A stretch of 64,000 bases of DNA from Hydractinia symbiolongicarpus (Eukaryota > Cnidaria > Hydrozoa > Anthoathecata > Hydractiniidae). Below the pieces are notes generated by a model, which was not told where the DNA came from, made no database searches, and saw only the letters and a program-made list of their open reading frames with translations. The position numbers and the translations under genes are program-made. The stretch covers positions 19,160,001 through 19,224,000 of the forward strand of contig NC_079884.1 in NCBI RefSeq assembly GCF_029227915.1, read 5' to 3'. Positions 33,194 through 48,100 of the stretch are shown in pieces (the stretch's first letter is position 1; every line of letters begins with the position of its first letter).

Positions 33194-36100
33194 ATGTTGC
33201 AAACACCAGGAGAAGAACTCTACATTAATATTCAAAATCCCAACAAAGAACACAACCTTTATCCAACTAATACATATGCTCCTCCATCTCATGTGCCAGG
33301 GCGAAGGAATGTAGGACATAGTCATGGTTTAAACGACCCTCCTCAACCTTATCAACCACCATCAATGGATTACAGTGCTTATGACATTGTAAAGGTATCT
33401 GCAGCAATTTCCTATTGTTTTGTCAATATGTATCTGCATAATGTTTTGCGTATGTGATGCAGTAATTAATTTTAAGAAGAAAGCTCTTGTGGTTTGTAAC
33501 ATTAATCCAACTCCTGCGTTGGGATAGTAAAAGTGTTGTGTGTTTTCTAGTTTTATTGATGCTGTCGTCTTTTGTGAACTGTAAATTTGAACAATAATAC
33601 ACTTGCATAATAATTTTCATTAAAACATTGTAACGGGGAATTTACTTTCTTACTTTAATGTATATTACTTTTTGCAATAGCAAAAACTAATGTTTGCTAC
33701 AGAACCTAAGTGTTATAACTTTCTTCACCATGCTAAAAATTGGTAACATGTTAGGCTTGGGTTGAGCCATTGAAGAATTGATGTCACCATTAAAGTTTGT
33801 ACATACTTTTAGTTGGTTTTTATGTGTAAATAAAAATACAAAGCATTTTTTGAGGATAGCTTAATGCTTCTAATAAATCTCAAAGTAAAAAGGGTCCATC
33901 TGTAAAGCCTAGCTCCCACCAACGCGCGTATTATTAAACATATGTTTATTACTAAACTCATGGATGAATTTATTTTCATCTAATTAATTATGCAGTAAGA
34001 TTATGCGTTCACACTGAGCCTAATTTTTGAACGGAAATTAAGATTTGTGACTTTTAAGTATAGATGTGGACAGCAAGGAAAATTTAGAGTTAGTTTATTT
34101 ATTTAAGTATGATACTAAAACTTGTTCATTCCCTAATTTTTCATCATTTTCATCTACCTCTTTTCAAGAGTTCTCTCTCCTGTCTTTTTTTATCCATTGT
34201 CAGCTTTATCCTAGCGACAGGGGTAGAGTCTCATCAGCTCAGACAGTGCTTCCTCTGATACTATTTCTATGTGAGATTTCATTATGTATTATTATTTTCG
34301 TTTTTTGTCACTTTCCGTTCTTTCACTTACTCGCACCCATGAAAGCCACTCTCACTTTAAGCATTGGCGGTAAAAACAGAAGATTTCTTTGATGTTGAAT
34401 AAACTCATGTTAGCACATGATTTTAATATCAAAACTTTTTTATATTAAACGCATGCATATAAACATGTTTATTGCATGTACAATCGTCATGCGTTTATTT
34501 TTAGCAACCCCACCTATAATTTCAGCGTTTTTTTATTGCGTTTTTACTACCCTTGAACGGTAATCTTGAAATTGAGTTAATTAAACTCAATCTTATAAAA
34601 TAAAAGGTAAAAACATCCTTATTTGATTTGATTTTCGAAGTAAAAAGTCTGTAAAAACAGAAATTAAAACATTCAGATACGAAAAAAGTTAAATGATGAT
34701 AAATAAAACATCAATCTGTGTATTATGAACTTCAAAAAAAATTATATAAACAAAGAGGATTAAAAATATATGTTGATATCCTGTTTTGTATGAGGTAGTC
34801 AAAAACCATTTAAGTGCATAAAGAGTAAACTTTTGAAGAAAAAAAATTCAATTTAATGTTTCAGTTACAAGATTGCAACATTGTTTTAAATTGAAATATT
34901 GTGAATATATTTTGTTATCACTTATTCCAACATGAGTTAATTTCAGGCTAATAAAGCTCATTCTTATTCTTCTAATCGCAAAACTTATTCGTCTGGAAGA
35001 AAAGGAAGTGCTTGATAAGAGTTTAGGCACGGGGTATGTTACGGAACAATATTGGTTGTTTGTTACCGTAAAATAATTTTTTAATCAAAACTTATTTTTT
35101 TTTCAAAATAGTGGTTGCGAATTGCGTGTGTGGCTGCCGTGATCTACAATTTGAAGTCTATGGAAAAGCTGTTTTAGCCAGTCTGGGAACACAAAATCTG
35201 AAAATTTTTCTCTGGCACCAACCACAGGTGCCACCTCTGGGAGACTCTAAACTCAATCTTACAGTAAAAATGGCAGTAGCTTTAAATCTTGGAATAATCC
35301 CTGAATTTTAACTTTAAAACTCTTAAAATAAACATATGTTTCTTAGTAAAATACATTAGTGGGAACCAGGCTTAAAGGTTAAAACTTACTTTACATAGAA
35401 ACTAGATTTTAAATTAAATAAATTGTATTTTTGTTAAGTATATGAAGTATGTCACACGTGCCTTGTGCTAAATGCTTTCAGTTTTTGTGTAGAAAAAAGG
35501 ACTATATTTTACTTTTTCAGGCTTCTCAATATGGATATTTTGAACGTGTAAGACAACTTATTGAATATGAAGGTGTTGATGTTAGGCAGCCAGATACAGA
35601 AAATGTTACTGTTTTGCATTGGGCTGCTATTAACAACCGACTAGAAATTGTGCGGTATGTACTTGATATAATTTTATTTCACGCAACCACTGAGTGTCTA
35701 AGTTTATATTATAGTCAAATTGATGGTGTCGCTATGAGCTTGCCTTTCATATGTCATTGTGAAAAGATCTGATTAGATCAAGTTGGCCTGCAGATTTTAG
35801 ACCTAACATTTATAGACATGTAGACGATTTGTTGTGTTTAAGTCACGTCATTGTAAAAATTTTACACCATTATCAACTGTAGGTATAAGAATATCACTTT
35901 CACTTCTGAAGAAGGTGTAAGTGGCCAATTGCCTTTCTTACATGTTTGTATCAAACATGAGAGTGAATCCTTTATCCCTAATTTACATAGGGAACAGCCA
36001 AGTATTCTTCTTCTGTGAGACAAAAATAGTACGATAATAAGTTTGATGTTAAAAATGGGGGACTTTGTTTACCAACAATGACATTATGATGCTATGATAT

Positions 36101-39100
36101 TCATACTGTTAGCCCCTGTTCGATTTTTTTTTACCACTATAGGGCCCAACAATAATGCTTTTTATTGCATTACTACATCAAGGTACAAGGTATATCACAA
36201 TCTGCATGTATTCTACTAGTTGTTACTTATCTTTCTTTTTTTTGTTTAGATATTTCATTTCAAAAGGCGCTATCATTGACCAACCAGGTGGAAATTTAAA
36301 TGCTACAGCATTGCATTGGACTATTAGGTAATAATAAATTGTTGTTGTTTTTTGTGTCGAAGGTATCCATTTTTGAAAGTTAGCTGTTAAATTTTTTTTA
36401 GCAAATCAAATTGAGTCATTTTCATCACGTGACATAAACAAATTAAACCCGCCATCAATTAGACATACTTTGTTCGGCGACTTCAAAGAGAATTTTGGAA
36501 GCTTCAAAGGAAAATAACTACATCAATTTTGCCTGTCACAGACAGACGAACACACTCTGCATTATTATAAGAGACTAGTCGATAAGGCGGTGGAAAAATC
36601 GACTTAGGTAGAAGAACAATAGGAAAGATATGCCATTTAAAATTTTGATGACATCAGCATATTGTATCAGTATATTCAATACTGTCCTTTATCAAAAAAG
36701 CCCCCCCCCCCAAAAAAAAAAAAAAAATACACAAAATGTAAAAATTGACCAGTTAAGAACACAAATTTTTATTTTTAGTATGATGATGCATATACTACCT
36801 TTACCAACCATTTTAAACCTAAATGTCAAAAAAAAGAATAAGAGTAAATTATTTCGAATCAACAAAGATCATTATTTTTGGAAAACATAGTGTATATATA
36901 TATATCTGTTTCGTCCTCACAAATGTTTACACAAAACAGGTCGGTTTTTAGGAGCACATCCAAATCAACAAAAATTAGTTCATTCAGTATGTTGTATATT
37001 GCCATACACATAAATCTTCCACAAAAAGGTTATGAAACACATCAAATTATCGAAAAATCAGGCATTTCAGTGCATACAGTCCTCGCCCAATAGATTACAA
37101 AATATAAAAAACAAAAAAGTCTTAGAACATTTAGTAATTTTTTGTCATCATCACCAAACAGTTATTACTACAATTTTAAAATTCTTAACAAAGACGTGAA
37201 ACCATGGAAAATTCACATATATACAGTTTAGTTATCCTCAACGAAAGTTTATATATAATACCATGTATAAAAAAGCCATTAGCTTACACAGCAGCCTTCA
37301 GTGGAGTCTATTTCCACAAAAGTTTCCACAAAATCTTCAGAAACAGCAGTTTGCAACACAAAATACACACAAAAAAATGCCATCCTCTTGTATATCAAAA
37401 TAAAGTTATAAACCCACGTAAATTTCGAATCAAATGTCTACAACCCCCTGTAAAGATAACCTGGCATTTTGTATATAGGTCGACAAAAGTTTAACAGGAT
37501 GTCAGAAACAAAACAATAAAAATTAAGTTAACACACATGCTTTAAATTCTGAAAAAAATTATTTAACTTGTCATAAGCTTGTTACGTCATAATTAAAACG
37601 AAGAGAAGTTTGGAAAGTAAGGTAGGTAGCTATAGATAACTAACAAAGAGGAATAACAACATAACTCATAGGTTAAAGCTAGCATCCATGGAATGGGGGT
37701 GGATGGGGAGTAGGCATATTGGAGGCTACTGTTACATTAGCTAGCTAACAATAGCTAAGACACCCCGTTAAATATACTTAAACTGGGACCACCTAGCTAA
37801 ATCTGAAGCTAGCTATTTATGCTTAGTAAAACACATATAAAGAAAAAAAATAGTAATGTAAGAATAATAACATTACAGTGAGTTCAACAAACCAAAGTTT
37901 TCCGTTTGTTAGTCAGCTAACAGCTTTATGTAGCATTTTGAATTTTAGGACAAATACATTAGTTACGCGCCAGGGCATATATTAACTATGCAAAATGTCA
38001 ACAAATATGGCTAACTACGCGTTAAAATATAAAACTTTAAGAATTTGAGGCTTTCAGGTGGCTTTTGCTGAAAAAAGGGAGCCTGCTTGCTCTAGTGACA
38101 TAAAAACCAAACGTCTGAAAATATCAAATTTCTTACTATTTGTGATTTTAAATCCACTTCAAGCTCTAGCCTTTATTTTCTACTTCTAACTGTACTTTAC
38201 TTTTGGCTCCACTTCTTAATTCCAACTTCACTTTTCTACTTCTTCACTTGGACTTTTTTCTTTTTAAATATGCTTTTTTTAACCACTTTTTTTTAAGATA
38301 AAGGGATCTTTGTTTTTTTGTTGGCGAGAGGACATCATTTTTCGAAAGTTAGCTGTTAAATATATTTCAGCAAATCAAATTCAGTTTTTTTCATCCCATG
38401 ATGTAAACATAGTAAACCAGGTAGCAAAATGGACGTAATTTTTTCAGCCACTTCAAAATAAATTTCGGCTTCTTCAAAAGAAAATGAATAAGATGATACA
38501 TTATTACAACACAGAAACTTTGCAGTAATGATAAATTTTGAAACCATTTTTTAGACAAGGTCATCTTGATATGTGCATTCTACTGTTAAAGCATGGCGCC
38601 GATCCATCTATTGAGGATTCTGAAGGTTTGAATATATAATTGTTGAAATATTAGATGTAATAAAAGAACTGTTTATTTATGTTTTTTTTCGTGCAGGTTG
38701 TTCTGGTTTGCACTTGGCAGCACAGTTTGGCCATACACCTCTTGTGGCTTATCTTATTTCAAAAGGGACGGTGAGGATATACTATATACACCACTGTGTC
38801 CCTAAAATAGATGTAGCAAGGTCTCTGAAATTCTTAATGCCATTTAACCATGGGTGTTTGGTCATCGGTTACACTGACGATATATTTCTCCTCTTCTTCT
38901 ACTACAATAGTAAGGCGTTCTTGACAGAACAGCTATTTGCTCTTTTCGCTGTAATATTTCGTATCCCACTGTACAATTTTAAGAGGTTATTTTCCATGCA
39001 AACATCTTTCGTGGCCAATAACTCAAGTTGCTTTTAAACATGTATAACCGACGCTTAATGGGGACAGTTAATAAAAAGAACATATTCTCAAAAGAACTGA

Positions 39101-42100
39101 TGAACCAAGCATTTACGAAATTAGGCTTTCTGGCGTAATATATAATAAGGTATTCTTTAGCCCATGCTGAATTTCACAATTATAATTATAAAAAGATACA
39201 CTTTGTGCATTTTAACAATAACATAATTTATGTTGTAATAATTACTCTATGATCTAGGATGTAGACATTATTGATAGAAATGGTATGACTCCACTGATGT
39301 GGGCTACGTATAGAAGTTTTGGGTAAGAAATTATTAAGTAACGAATCAAATACTTCTTTCCTTTCTTGATGCCAATAAGTTTTTGTGTCAGTTGTATTTT
39401 CAATCAAAAATTTTATTTAATTATGGGGGAAAGTAACAAACATGCATGGCAGTTGTTATGTGAATAAAAAAAGGCTGTGTGTGGACATTTTTTCAAATAG
39501 TTATTTTTAAACTTTGTATACACTTAGATTTAGTTTACTGATAAAGGAACATTAGTAAAACTATTTTATACTGATTGACCATATTAATAGTTTTATGAAT
39601 ATATAATTCAATTTAGAACTGATCCAGCCCGACTGATTTTAAACTTTGGTGCATCTGTGAATTTCTGTGATGCTATTCACAAAAATACAGGTATATTATC
39701 AAATAAAAAGTGAGTTTATATGGTCATGTCTGAATTCAACAGTAGACAGATTATGTTTCGGCTTCTACAAATAGCATAGCTTGGTTCTTGAAAAAAAAAA
39801 AAGTGTTTATGTTTATATATTGATAATCACTCGATAATGGTAATGTTGCAAAACATAGTGTGAAGCTACACTCATCCCCTTATTTGTTTTTCATTTTCAT
39901 TCCCAAGTTTAGATATCTATTAAATGTTAGATTCTTTCCTTCAATTTTATATTCGCCATGGCATGAAAAATTTAATATAAAATAATAAAAAAGACATCGT
40001 GAACAAACTGACAAATGTGAGTTAAACACCATCAATTATCTTATATTATATATCTGAACAAAACTTTTGCAATAAATAAATAAAAACTAAATAAAAAAAC
40101 TCCTTTACTCAATTTAAAAAAATATTAAACTATTTATAATCCCCCATTTTTTCACCCCCCATAACCGGTCCCCAAGTAAAAGCAAATTTGAAATTATTTA
40201 TTCAAGTTAACGATGGAGTGAGTGGGTTCGTACCATCAAAGAATTATTTTTCTTTTGTAGCTTTACATTGGGCGATTTCTTCAAGCAATACTAATGTCAT
40301 CAAACAATTGTTAAAGTCTGGTGCCAGTCTAGATGCTGTGAATGCGGAAGGGCAAACACCAGTCGAATTAGCTCTAGATCGAAGAAATAATTGGATCGTC
40401 AACCAATTACAGGAGGAACAGTTTCAAAGAGGTATTGGCAAGCCTGGTTTTATCAAAAAGATAACTAGTGATCCTGTAAGTATTGTAATAGGAAACAACG
40501 AGTTTCCTGTTATTTTGTTGAACACAAAAGAAGAGAAAACAATATAATAGGAGAGAGTAAGGATTCGGCTGTTCTTAAATAAACTCTTATTTGCAGTAAC
40601 CCAACTAACCCTAAATATTACTTACTATGCTTCTGTGAAACTGTAAAGATAGGAAACAAAATGTTTAATGAGATTTACCAATGCCAAAAATGACTTCGAT
40701 TTTTTTGTAATTTAAAATTTGGGGAAGTATGTGCGCACATTTTTTTTTTCGATTGAAAATAATATATATTTTTTCTTAGTTGACCAAAAAATTTTTTGCT
40801 GACGATTAGAGGTCACATATATTGAACAGCTCAAAAGAAAAAAAAATAAGCTGGGTTTGAGAGAGAAAGAAATTGCTTCGATTAACTGAGAATTAGTTTA
40901 AAAGCACAGTTAAAGTCTACCATACCAATAATAGTAATCATTCTTTGAAAAAAGTGTGTGTTCAGGAACTTGTGTGTCAGCTATCTTGTGTGTTAACTAT
41001 CTTGTGTGTCAGCTATCTTGTCTGTCAGCTATCTTGTCTGTCAGCTATCTTGTGATATTCCTTTTGTAGACAACTAAGCGACATGCTTTGATGATCACAG
41101 CAGGTGCACCACTGTTCATTATTGGTGCAATAGTTGAATACTCCCCATGGTGGGTGCATACGATATTCATGTTGACCATCTTAACTGCGGTTCTCCAAGG
41201 CACAGTTAGGTACGTTATTTTTTATCTTTTGGGTCGTTTCTAAACTTTTTTCTGTAAAGTTTACTTTTAAAGCAGTTATATAAAGAGGTAAATATTAGCC
41301 TTTATAGTGGATTCGCACCTATTATAATGTTTTTTAACGAGGCGGATTATGTTCCACTAAACTGAGGTACGTGTCGTGCCTTTCGAAAGACCGGGTATAA
41401 ACACGCCATTTTGATTATACTTTAGCTTGTTCACCAAGCTGCTAAGCAAAGTTTTTTAAAACAAAGAAAAATATTTGGTTAGGTTAGTTTAATTTTTAAC
41501 TCCTTGAATTTTAGTTCTATCAACGGTTAATATATTCTCTTCATTGTGTACATTTTAACTAAGCGGCTTTCTTATACCCCTTTCTTTTGCTAGTCTATTT
41601 AGTTAATTCTAAACCGATGAACGTAGTTCTAACCTTTTTGTTTCTTTCGCCTACTTCTACTTCTTTTTTTTGTTTTTAAACTTAGTAGGATCCAACTTTA
41701 TGGCCCAATCTTAGATATCTTAAATTTTATAACGTTTTTAGTCTTGTATAAATCTTAAACCAATGTCGCAGGTATAAAAAGCATTTAAGGATATCGCTAC
41801 ACCACAAGCAACAATATTTAATAAATTGATATGCTAAAACGTCTTCGTTTCTTCCTGTGTAGAGCAGTATTGTTAAAGTATTAAGTTGCACCGATTACTT
41901 TTTTATATTTGGGGAGACCTTAATTCTATACATTATAATTACATAAAAATAATTTTAAAAAATTAAGCAATTTGTTTGGTTGGCGACTGGCAAACGGCGC
42001 AGGAATAGGATTGGATCCTACCCTTTCGCCTGGTCACTGCGAGCGCGCGTACAAGTGGAGGACCGGCCCTTAAAGTCGATTTTCCAGTAGACGAAATGTT

Positions 42101-45100
42101 CCCATGAGCATCTGATTCTAAAGCCTGATCGGCTTGCGATTTTTTTAGTGCTCTTGGCTACTTAAAATTATGACCCTTGCTTCGCCTGCTAATAGTCGTT
42201 GGTTTTTTCTAGCCTGTATCCTACGCACTACATGAAACATTTGCATGTTGAAGATAATACCATAGGATAATAGCTATCTATTTCAAATGACGGAACAACA
42301 TTGTAGAAGTTCTGTACAAAACAGGCTACTGGCGAACTCGAAGGAACAAAATTACATGCGGACAGGAATCCAAAATCTTTTAGCCTGCAAGAGCTGTTCA
42401 TTGCTATTTTGACCTTAACTTTTTCTTGTTTAATTATTTCGCGTGTATTTCACCCGTGACCGTCACAGAGAAATATATTCCATTGTTTTTTAATTAACCA
42501 TCCGTTTGGCAAATGTGTAAAAATACTTAATTATAAGTAATTCAGCACTCACAAAGATGTAAACAAAATTGATTTATAGTGGTGATTTCTTATTGAGTAG
42601 ACGATCAAGTTAGTAGGTCTGGTCTTTAAAATTAACACTCATCATGAACCATGGCCATGTAACTTTTATTTAGCAGCCGTGCCGCGGCGCAGTTCACCTC
42701 TCCTTTAACAGGTTTAACTTTTTTGGGGAGCGTATGAAAAGTTAAAATGTTTTATAAAAATTTGTAAATTTAAATCTATACTTATCCTGTATCCTTTCAT
42801 GTCTTACTTGTAAATTGCTTCTTTTTTTCTTGCATGTAGTAAAAGGTTTAAAATGGTTGTACTTGTCCACTCAAGAAGTTTTTATTATGTTGACATTACA
42901 TTGATACCTTATTTCGGTATTTGTACAGGGATTATGTGCATTCCTATTTTTTGTAGATATTTATACGATCCCATGAAAAATCCGATGGCATTAGGTTTAT
43001 ATATCGCTACAAAAGCTTACATGTTTACTACGTTATTTATTTATTTTTGGCCATGTATCTTTTCATCCAGTAATGAAGTGTAGTGAATTTTTCACTTATA
43101 GACACAATATCTTAAAATATCTATCATGGCTTTTTCTTATAAGAAACTGTTCAATAATTTTGTCACGCTAAAATTGCCTTTTGAGCTCTTTATAATAAAA
43201 TAACATTTCAGTATCTAAAAGGCTTTTTTCTGTTTCCTAGTGTTTGAGATATATGTGCAATGGGAAATCTATAGAACGCCGTCATCGCTAGAACTTTGAG
43301 ACGTACTGCAGTTCATAATTAAAATAGCGTTTATTATGATTTTTAAATTGTGTTGTTGTTTCTTTTATAACACGTTAAAATTTTCTAACGTTATGTCACG
43401 GACCTAAATCTGATTTCTTATCACGGAGAATCACCATTAACTTGTAGACCCACTTTTTTCCTAAACCATTCACGTAAATTTGCAGCGGTCCCTAATGTGC
43501 TTTATTAATTTCTTTCACCACCACCATTTACTTTTAAAAATATTTAGAACAATATTTTCTTTCCTTTTTACGGCATGAACATATTTTTCTTAACGGGCAC
43601 GTAGTGGTGAACTACCCTAATATACATATACCGTTTTGGATAAATACGACTTGTTTAACGTACTGTTTTTATAAAGCATGGCTTTCTGATCCAGGTTTTA
43701 TAAAAACGTCCCCTTCACAGCAAAAAAAGGTAAGGGACGTTTTTGATAAATTTTTTTTCTCATTTCTTAAAGGCTTGTGTTTATATAAAGAAATCATTGC
43801 AATGATCAAATTGGAACATGTTGCAACGTGCATCATATAATATGCCTGATGAGATAGAGAGGTTGCAGATCTTTACGGACTAGGGTGTGGTGTTTTTATT
43901 TTACCCTTTTTTATATCTTTCTTTCTTTGTTGTAGGAAATAGTTGATTTAGCAGAAGCAAAATTATTAAATGATTTTTCAAAATTTTGTACGACCTGTTT
44001 GGTAAGTTTTTGATTATATTCCAGTTGTAGGACTTGTGTTTGCGAACAGAAAAATTGCGGAGCTGAAGCTACGAAAACAGAGAAGATTTTAAATGAGCAT
44101 TTTTTTAACATAATTATTTTTCTACTTGATTCACACCAATATTTCGAACCATAAAATATCGTAAAATGCGAAATATCGTATAATAAAAAAATTGCGAATG
44201 CAAATTTTGGTTCAAAAACGCAAAATAATAGTTTGCGTATTCGGTGTGTTCATTCATTTCTTTTATTGCTCTAGCACAGAGGCTACGGCGTAATTTGTCC
44301 TGGTGATTGCTAAATCTTAATCTTTTAAATAAAGTGATGTATGTACTAAACACTTATATACACACACCACAATATCTAACTTTACCTTATTCCCTATTTT
44401 TCACCTTCATTCTTTCTTTTTTTAGTGCTTACACATCTTTTGTTTTGCATATTACACAGTTTGTTGCAGTGTTTTTCTCATGTTTTAAATCATTTTCTAG
44501 GTACGGCGTCCTATACGTTCTAAACATTGTCCAATATGCGATCGTTGTGTAGCGCGCATGGACCATCATTGTCCGTGGGTAGACAACTGTATCGGTAAGT
44601 ATTTGATAAATAATCACTGCATTGTATTTATGAAACCTCTGGTAAAACATAGAATTTTAAGTTTTTAAATGTCGTCTATCCGTTAATGTAATGGATTCCT
44701 TTAAAAGATGAAAATTCACTTTAAAAGAAGAAAACTATTGTAAATCTGTCTGCGTTTTTCATCTCTGTGAGACTACTTGCATTCTTTCACTGTGATTATG
44801 TTAATGCTATGTCTTTTATTTTAGGTTGGAAGAATCATCATTATTTTGTTGGATTTTTATTCTTTTTATTTTTTATGAATATTTGGTACATGTGGGCAAC
44901 AATATTATGTAAGTACTTTTTTGTTTTAAATTTTCTTACAAACTCAGCCAGACCAGCCAAATTAAAATCGAGGCTTTAAGTCTTTTTGCCTGAATTAAGA
45001 ACTCTGAACCTTTAGGAGAGTTAGGAGAATTTCAGAAAGAGTTCCATTTCAAAATATTCCTGGCTACAACTTAAAACCAATAACAACAACATGACATACT

Positions 45101-48100
45101 TTCGTTAATAACTCTGGAACCATAAATAATATTACCCTGAAACTCCTAGTAGCTGACTTTTTATCATTTTGGATCGGAATTATGGAGAAAAATAATTCTA
45201 AAAATTTGCAGCAGATGGTGTCCCACGCCCATTTTGAAAGGCACTGTTTCAATTATTTTTAGTATTTTGGTAAATGGATATTATAATGGACTTAAAATGC
45301 TAACATTTATGTTTATATGTCCAAAGTTGTTTAAATAACTTGCGCCCTCGCTTTTACCATGGGGGACGCCAAATTACGCCTTTTCTTTTCTTCTTTTTTC
45401 ATAGTTTTCATTAAAACTTTGATACCTGAGTTGCTTGTCAGTATTTTTTATATGCTTTTCTCATTTGATTGTAAGCATTTCCCAATGAAAAATGTATAGA
45501 ATCAATCTATGAACTAATTTTCCTAAAAATTTATTCTCAAATATTTGTTACGTTGGCCAACTAAAAGGATCTTAAAGTAAGCCAAAATAGCTAAAATGTT
45601 TATTTAATAATTAAACTAGCTGTTTCCCGTGGAAGAATCCACTGTATTCCATTTAATTTATGTAGCAGATATATGTCCATCAAAAAACAAACAATGCAGC
45701 AGTGCGCATCTTACATCTGCATTATTATATAAATGACCAAAAAAATTAAAGGTTTTCAACAACTGCAGTATTTATGTGACATTTAAAATCTAAATCTACT
45801 AAAATTACTTGCTCTGACCATCTGACAAATGCGAAAATTATTCGGAAAGAAGTTTCCAAAAGCATTTCAACATACATCTCACCCATAAAATTTAAATCAC
45901 TCAAAACGCCACATATATACAAAAAAGCTGATCAATGTCAAACACAAATCTCTCTCATTGTATATGTTAAAATCAGTTAGTTTATTGCAAACCCTGCCAA
46001 AGGTTGACACACAATGTGAAAAATAAACAATAAATTGTGCCTCTGACAGAATTTTTTATCTAAGGTGTAAAAAAAGGGATTTGCAAGGACAAATTATAAT
46101 GCAATAAAACATTATTTGATATATTGCATACAGTCCTTCCTCACCAAACTTTAGACAAAATGCCAACAAAATAACGGTGTTTAAATCTAAAATTAATAAA
46201 GTCCTTTTAGCAATTTGCATGCTGTTTTACCATCAATAAAGTAAACAAAATTTCAAATCTCACATAGTATTCTGTCACAAATTTTCATAAAATATATATA
46301 TAAGTCATAATGAGTCATGTTAAACAACAGCAATCAATCTGTATATAAGTTCATTTTATGTCAATTTTTGCACCAATTTTGCAACACAAAATACAAATTC
46401 TAAATAATACTAAAATCTCTTATTTTGGTCCTTCGCATACCGACGGTCTCCCACAAAAGTTTAATCAAAATGTAAAAAATGAGAGGTAACGACAAAATCA
46501 AAGTTTGCAAAATTTAACTATTTCAGTACATATATCTACTGCATATGCCCTCTAAAACAATATTTTAATCCAAAATGCCAAAGAAAAACAGTTTGCAACA
46601 AAAATCAGTTATTTCGATAATATTGCATACACTCTTTCCTCACAAAAGCTTCACAAAGTGTAAATAAAAAGAATGGTTGTAGGGAGTGCTTCTGATTCAA
46701 CAAAAAAGTTTTTTTGACATATTGCATCTAGCCCTTACCCATTAAATCTTACACAAAAATTCCAAAACTATATACGATTTAGAACACATCAAATTTAAAT
46801 CGAGAAGGATCAGTCATTTCGATATATTGCACGGAGTCCTCCCCAGTAAGAATTTATACAAAATATAGAAAAACAAAGCTTGCAAGGTGTAAAATTGAAT
46901 TCTTCTTCTGTGTATATATATATATATGGTCCTTCCTCGCAAAATTAACATAAAATGTCAAAAAGGTTCAGATATAACATCTAACACAACAAAAATCAGT
47001 TCTATCAGTATATGTCATGCCATTGTCTTCCACCAAATGTTCCCCTTAAAGTTTCACAGACACAGCCTGTAAATTAAAAACAACTAAGATCAGGTATTTT
47101 GGTCTATTTCATACCATTCTGTTCCAAATAACTTATAAAATGTAAAAATTGAGTGGTAAAACAGAAATGTCAAAAAGAAGAAAAAATAGCTTACAAAGAG
47201 TATAAAATTAAAATCAACAAAGTAGTTCTTTTGGTGTATTAAATATAAGCCATACGCACAAAAGTTTACACTAATTGTAAGAAAATGGTTGTGTTTAGTA
47301 ATTCTAAATTAAGAAAAGTCAGTTCTTTTAGCATGCTGATTAAGGTTTTTGTCCACAATTTGAAACAAATTAAATTTACATTTTAAAAATAAGTAATTTC
47401 TGAACTTTATTTTCAGAATATTTGGAGGAAAAGAACTTCGCAAACCAAAAAAAACCCAGGAAAATGTTTAAAATTTTCAGGGTTAATAACGTTTGATGTG
47501 TTTTGTGGGAATATATATACTAGGAATCTTTAGTTTAAAGCTAGCATTAGCTAGCTACAGCAGCTAATAGCTAGTCACTTAAATATAAACTGGAGACTTA
47601 GCTAGGTATAAAGAACATGGCTACATATATATATATATATATATTCCTAGCTAGCTAGCTAGGTAGTTGTTGGTGGTGGTTGGCTTTTTATGATGCTAGC
47701 TATAAAACATGTCTGGCAACAATAATATAATCAAAACTGAAAATAAAACATGAAAAAACCTTACAGAACCTTGCTATGATTAATTTATAAAACTATGCTC
47801 TTCTTCAAATGTTTTTTTAAAGATTTATTTTGAATGAAAGAGTAGAGAATACTCAAAAAGAACAGCCATCTTTTTCGTAAACACAATTTCCGTTTTATGC
47901 TAGGAACTTCATTTAACAGTCCGTATGCTTTGTGAATATCTAATACCGTTTCATATGTAGCGATACCTATATATATATGCTAACATAGAGTTTTTTGGCA
48001 TAAGGGTATATATATTTATATCGTTATTAGCAGCGGGTTATATATTTACAGCTTATGTGCGATTTCTATGAAGTACATCCCTAATCTTTTTAGTTAAATT

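Noticed and set aside
34066-34392. 108-codon plus-strand ORF
   Set aside because: Lies inside the TAA-flanked MITE, Phe/Ser-rich from AT-biased DNA, no domain recognised.
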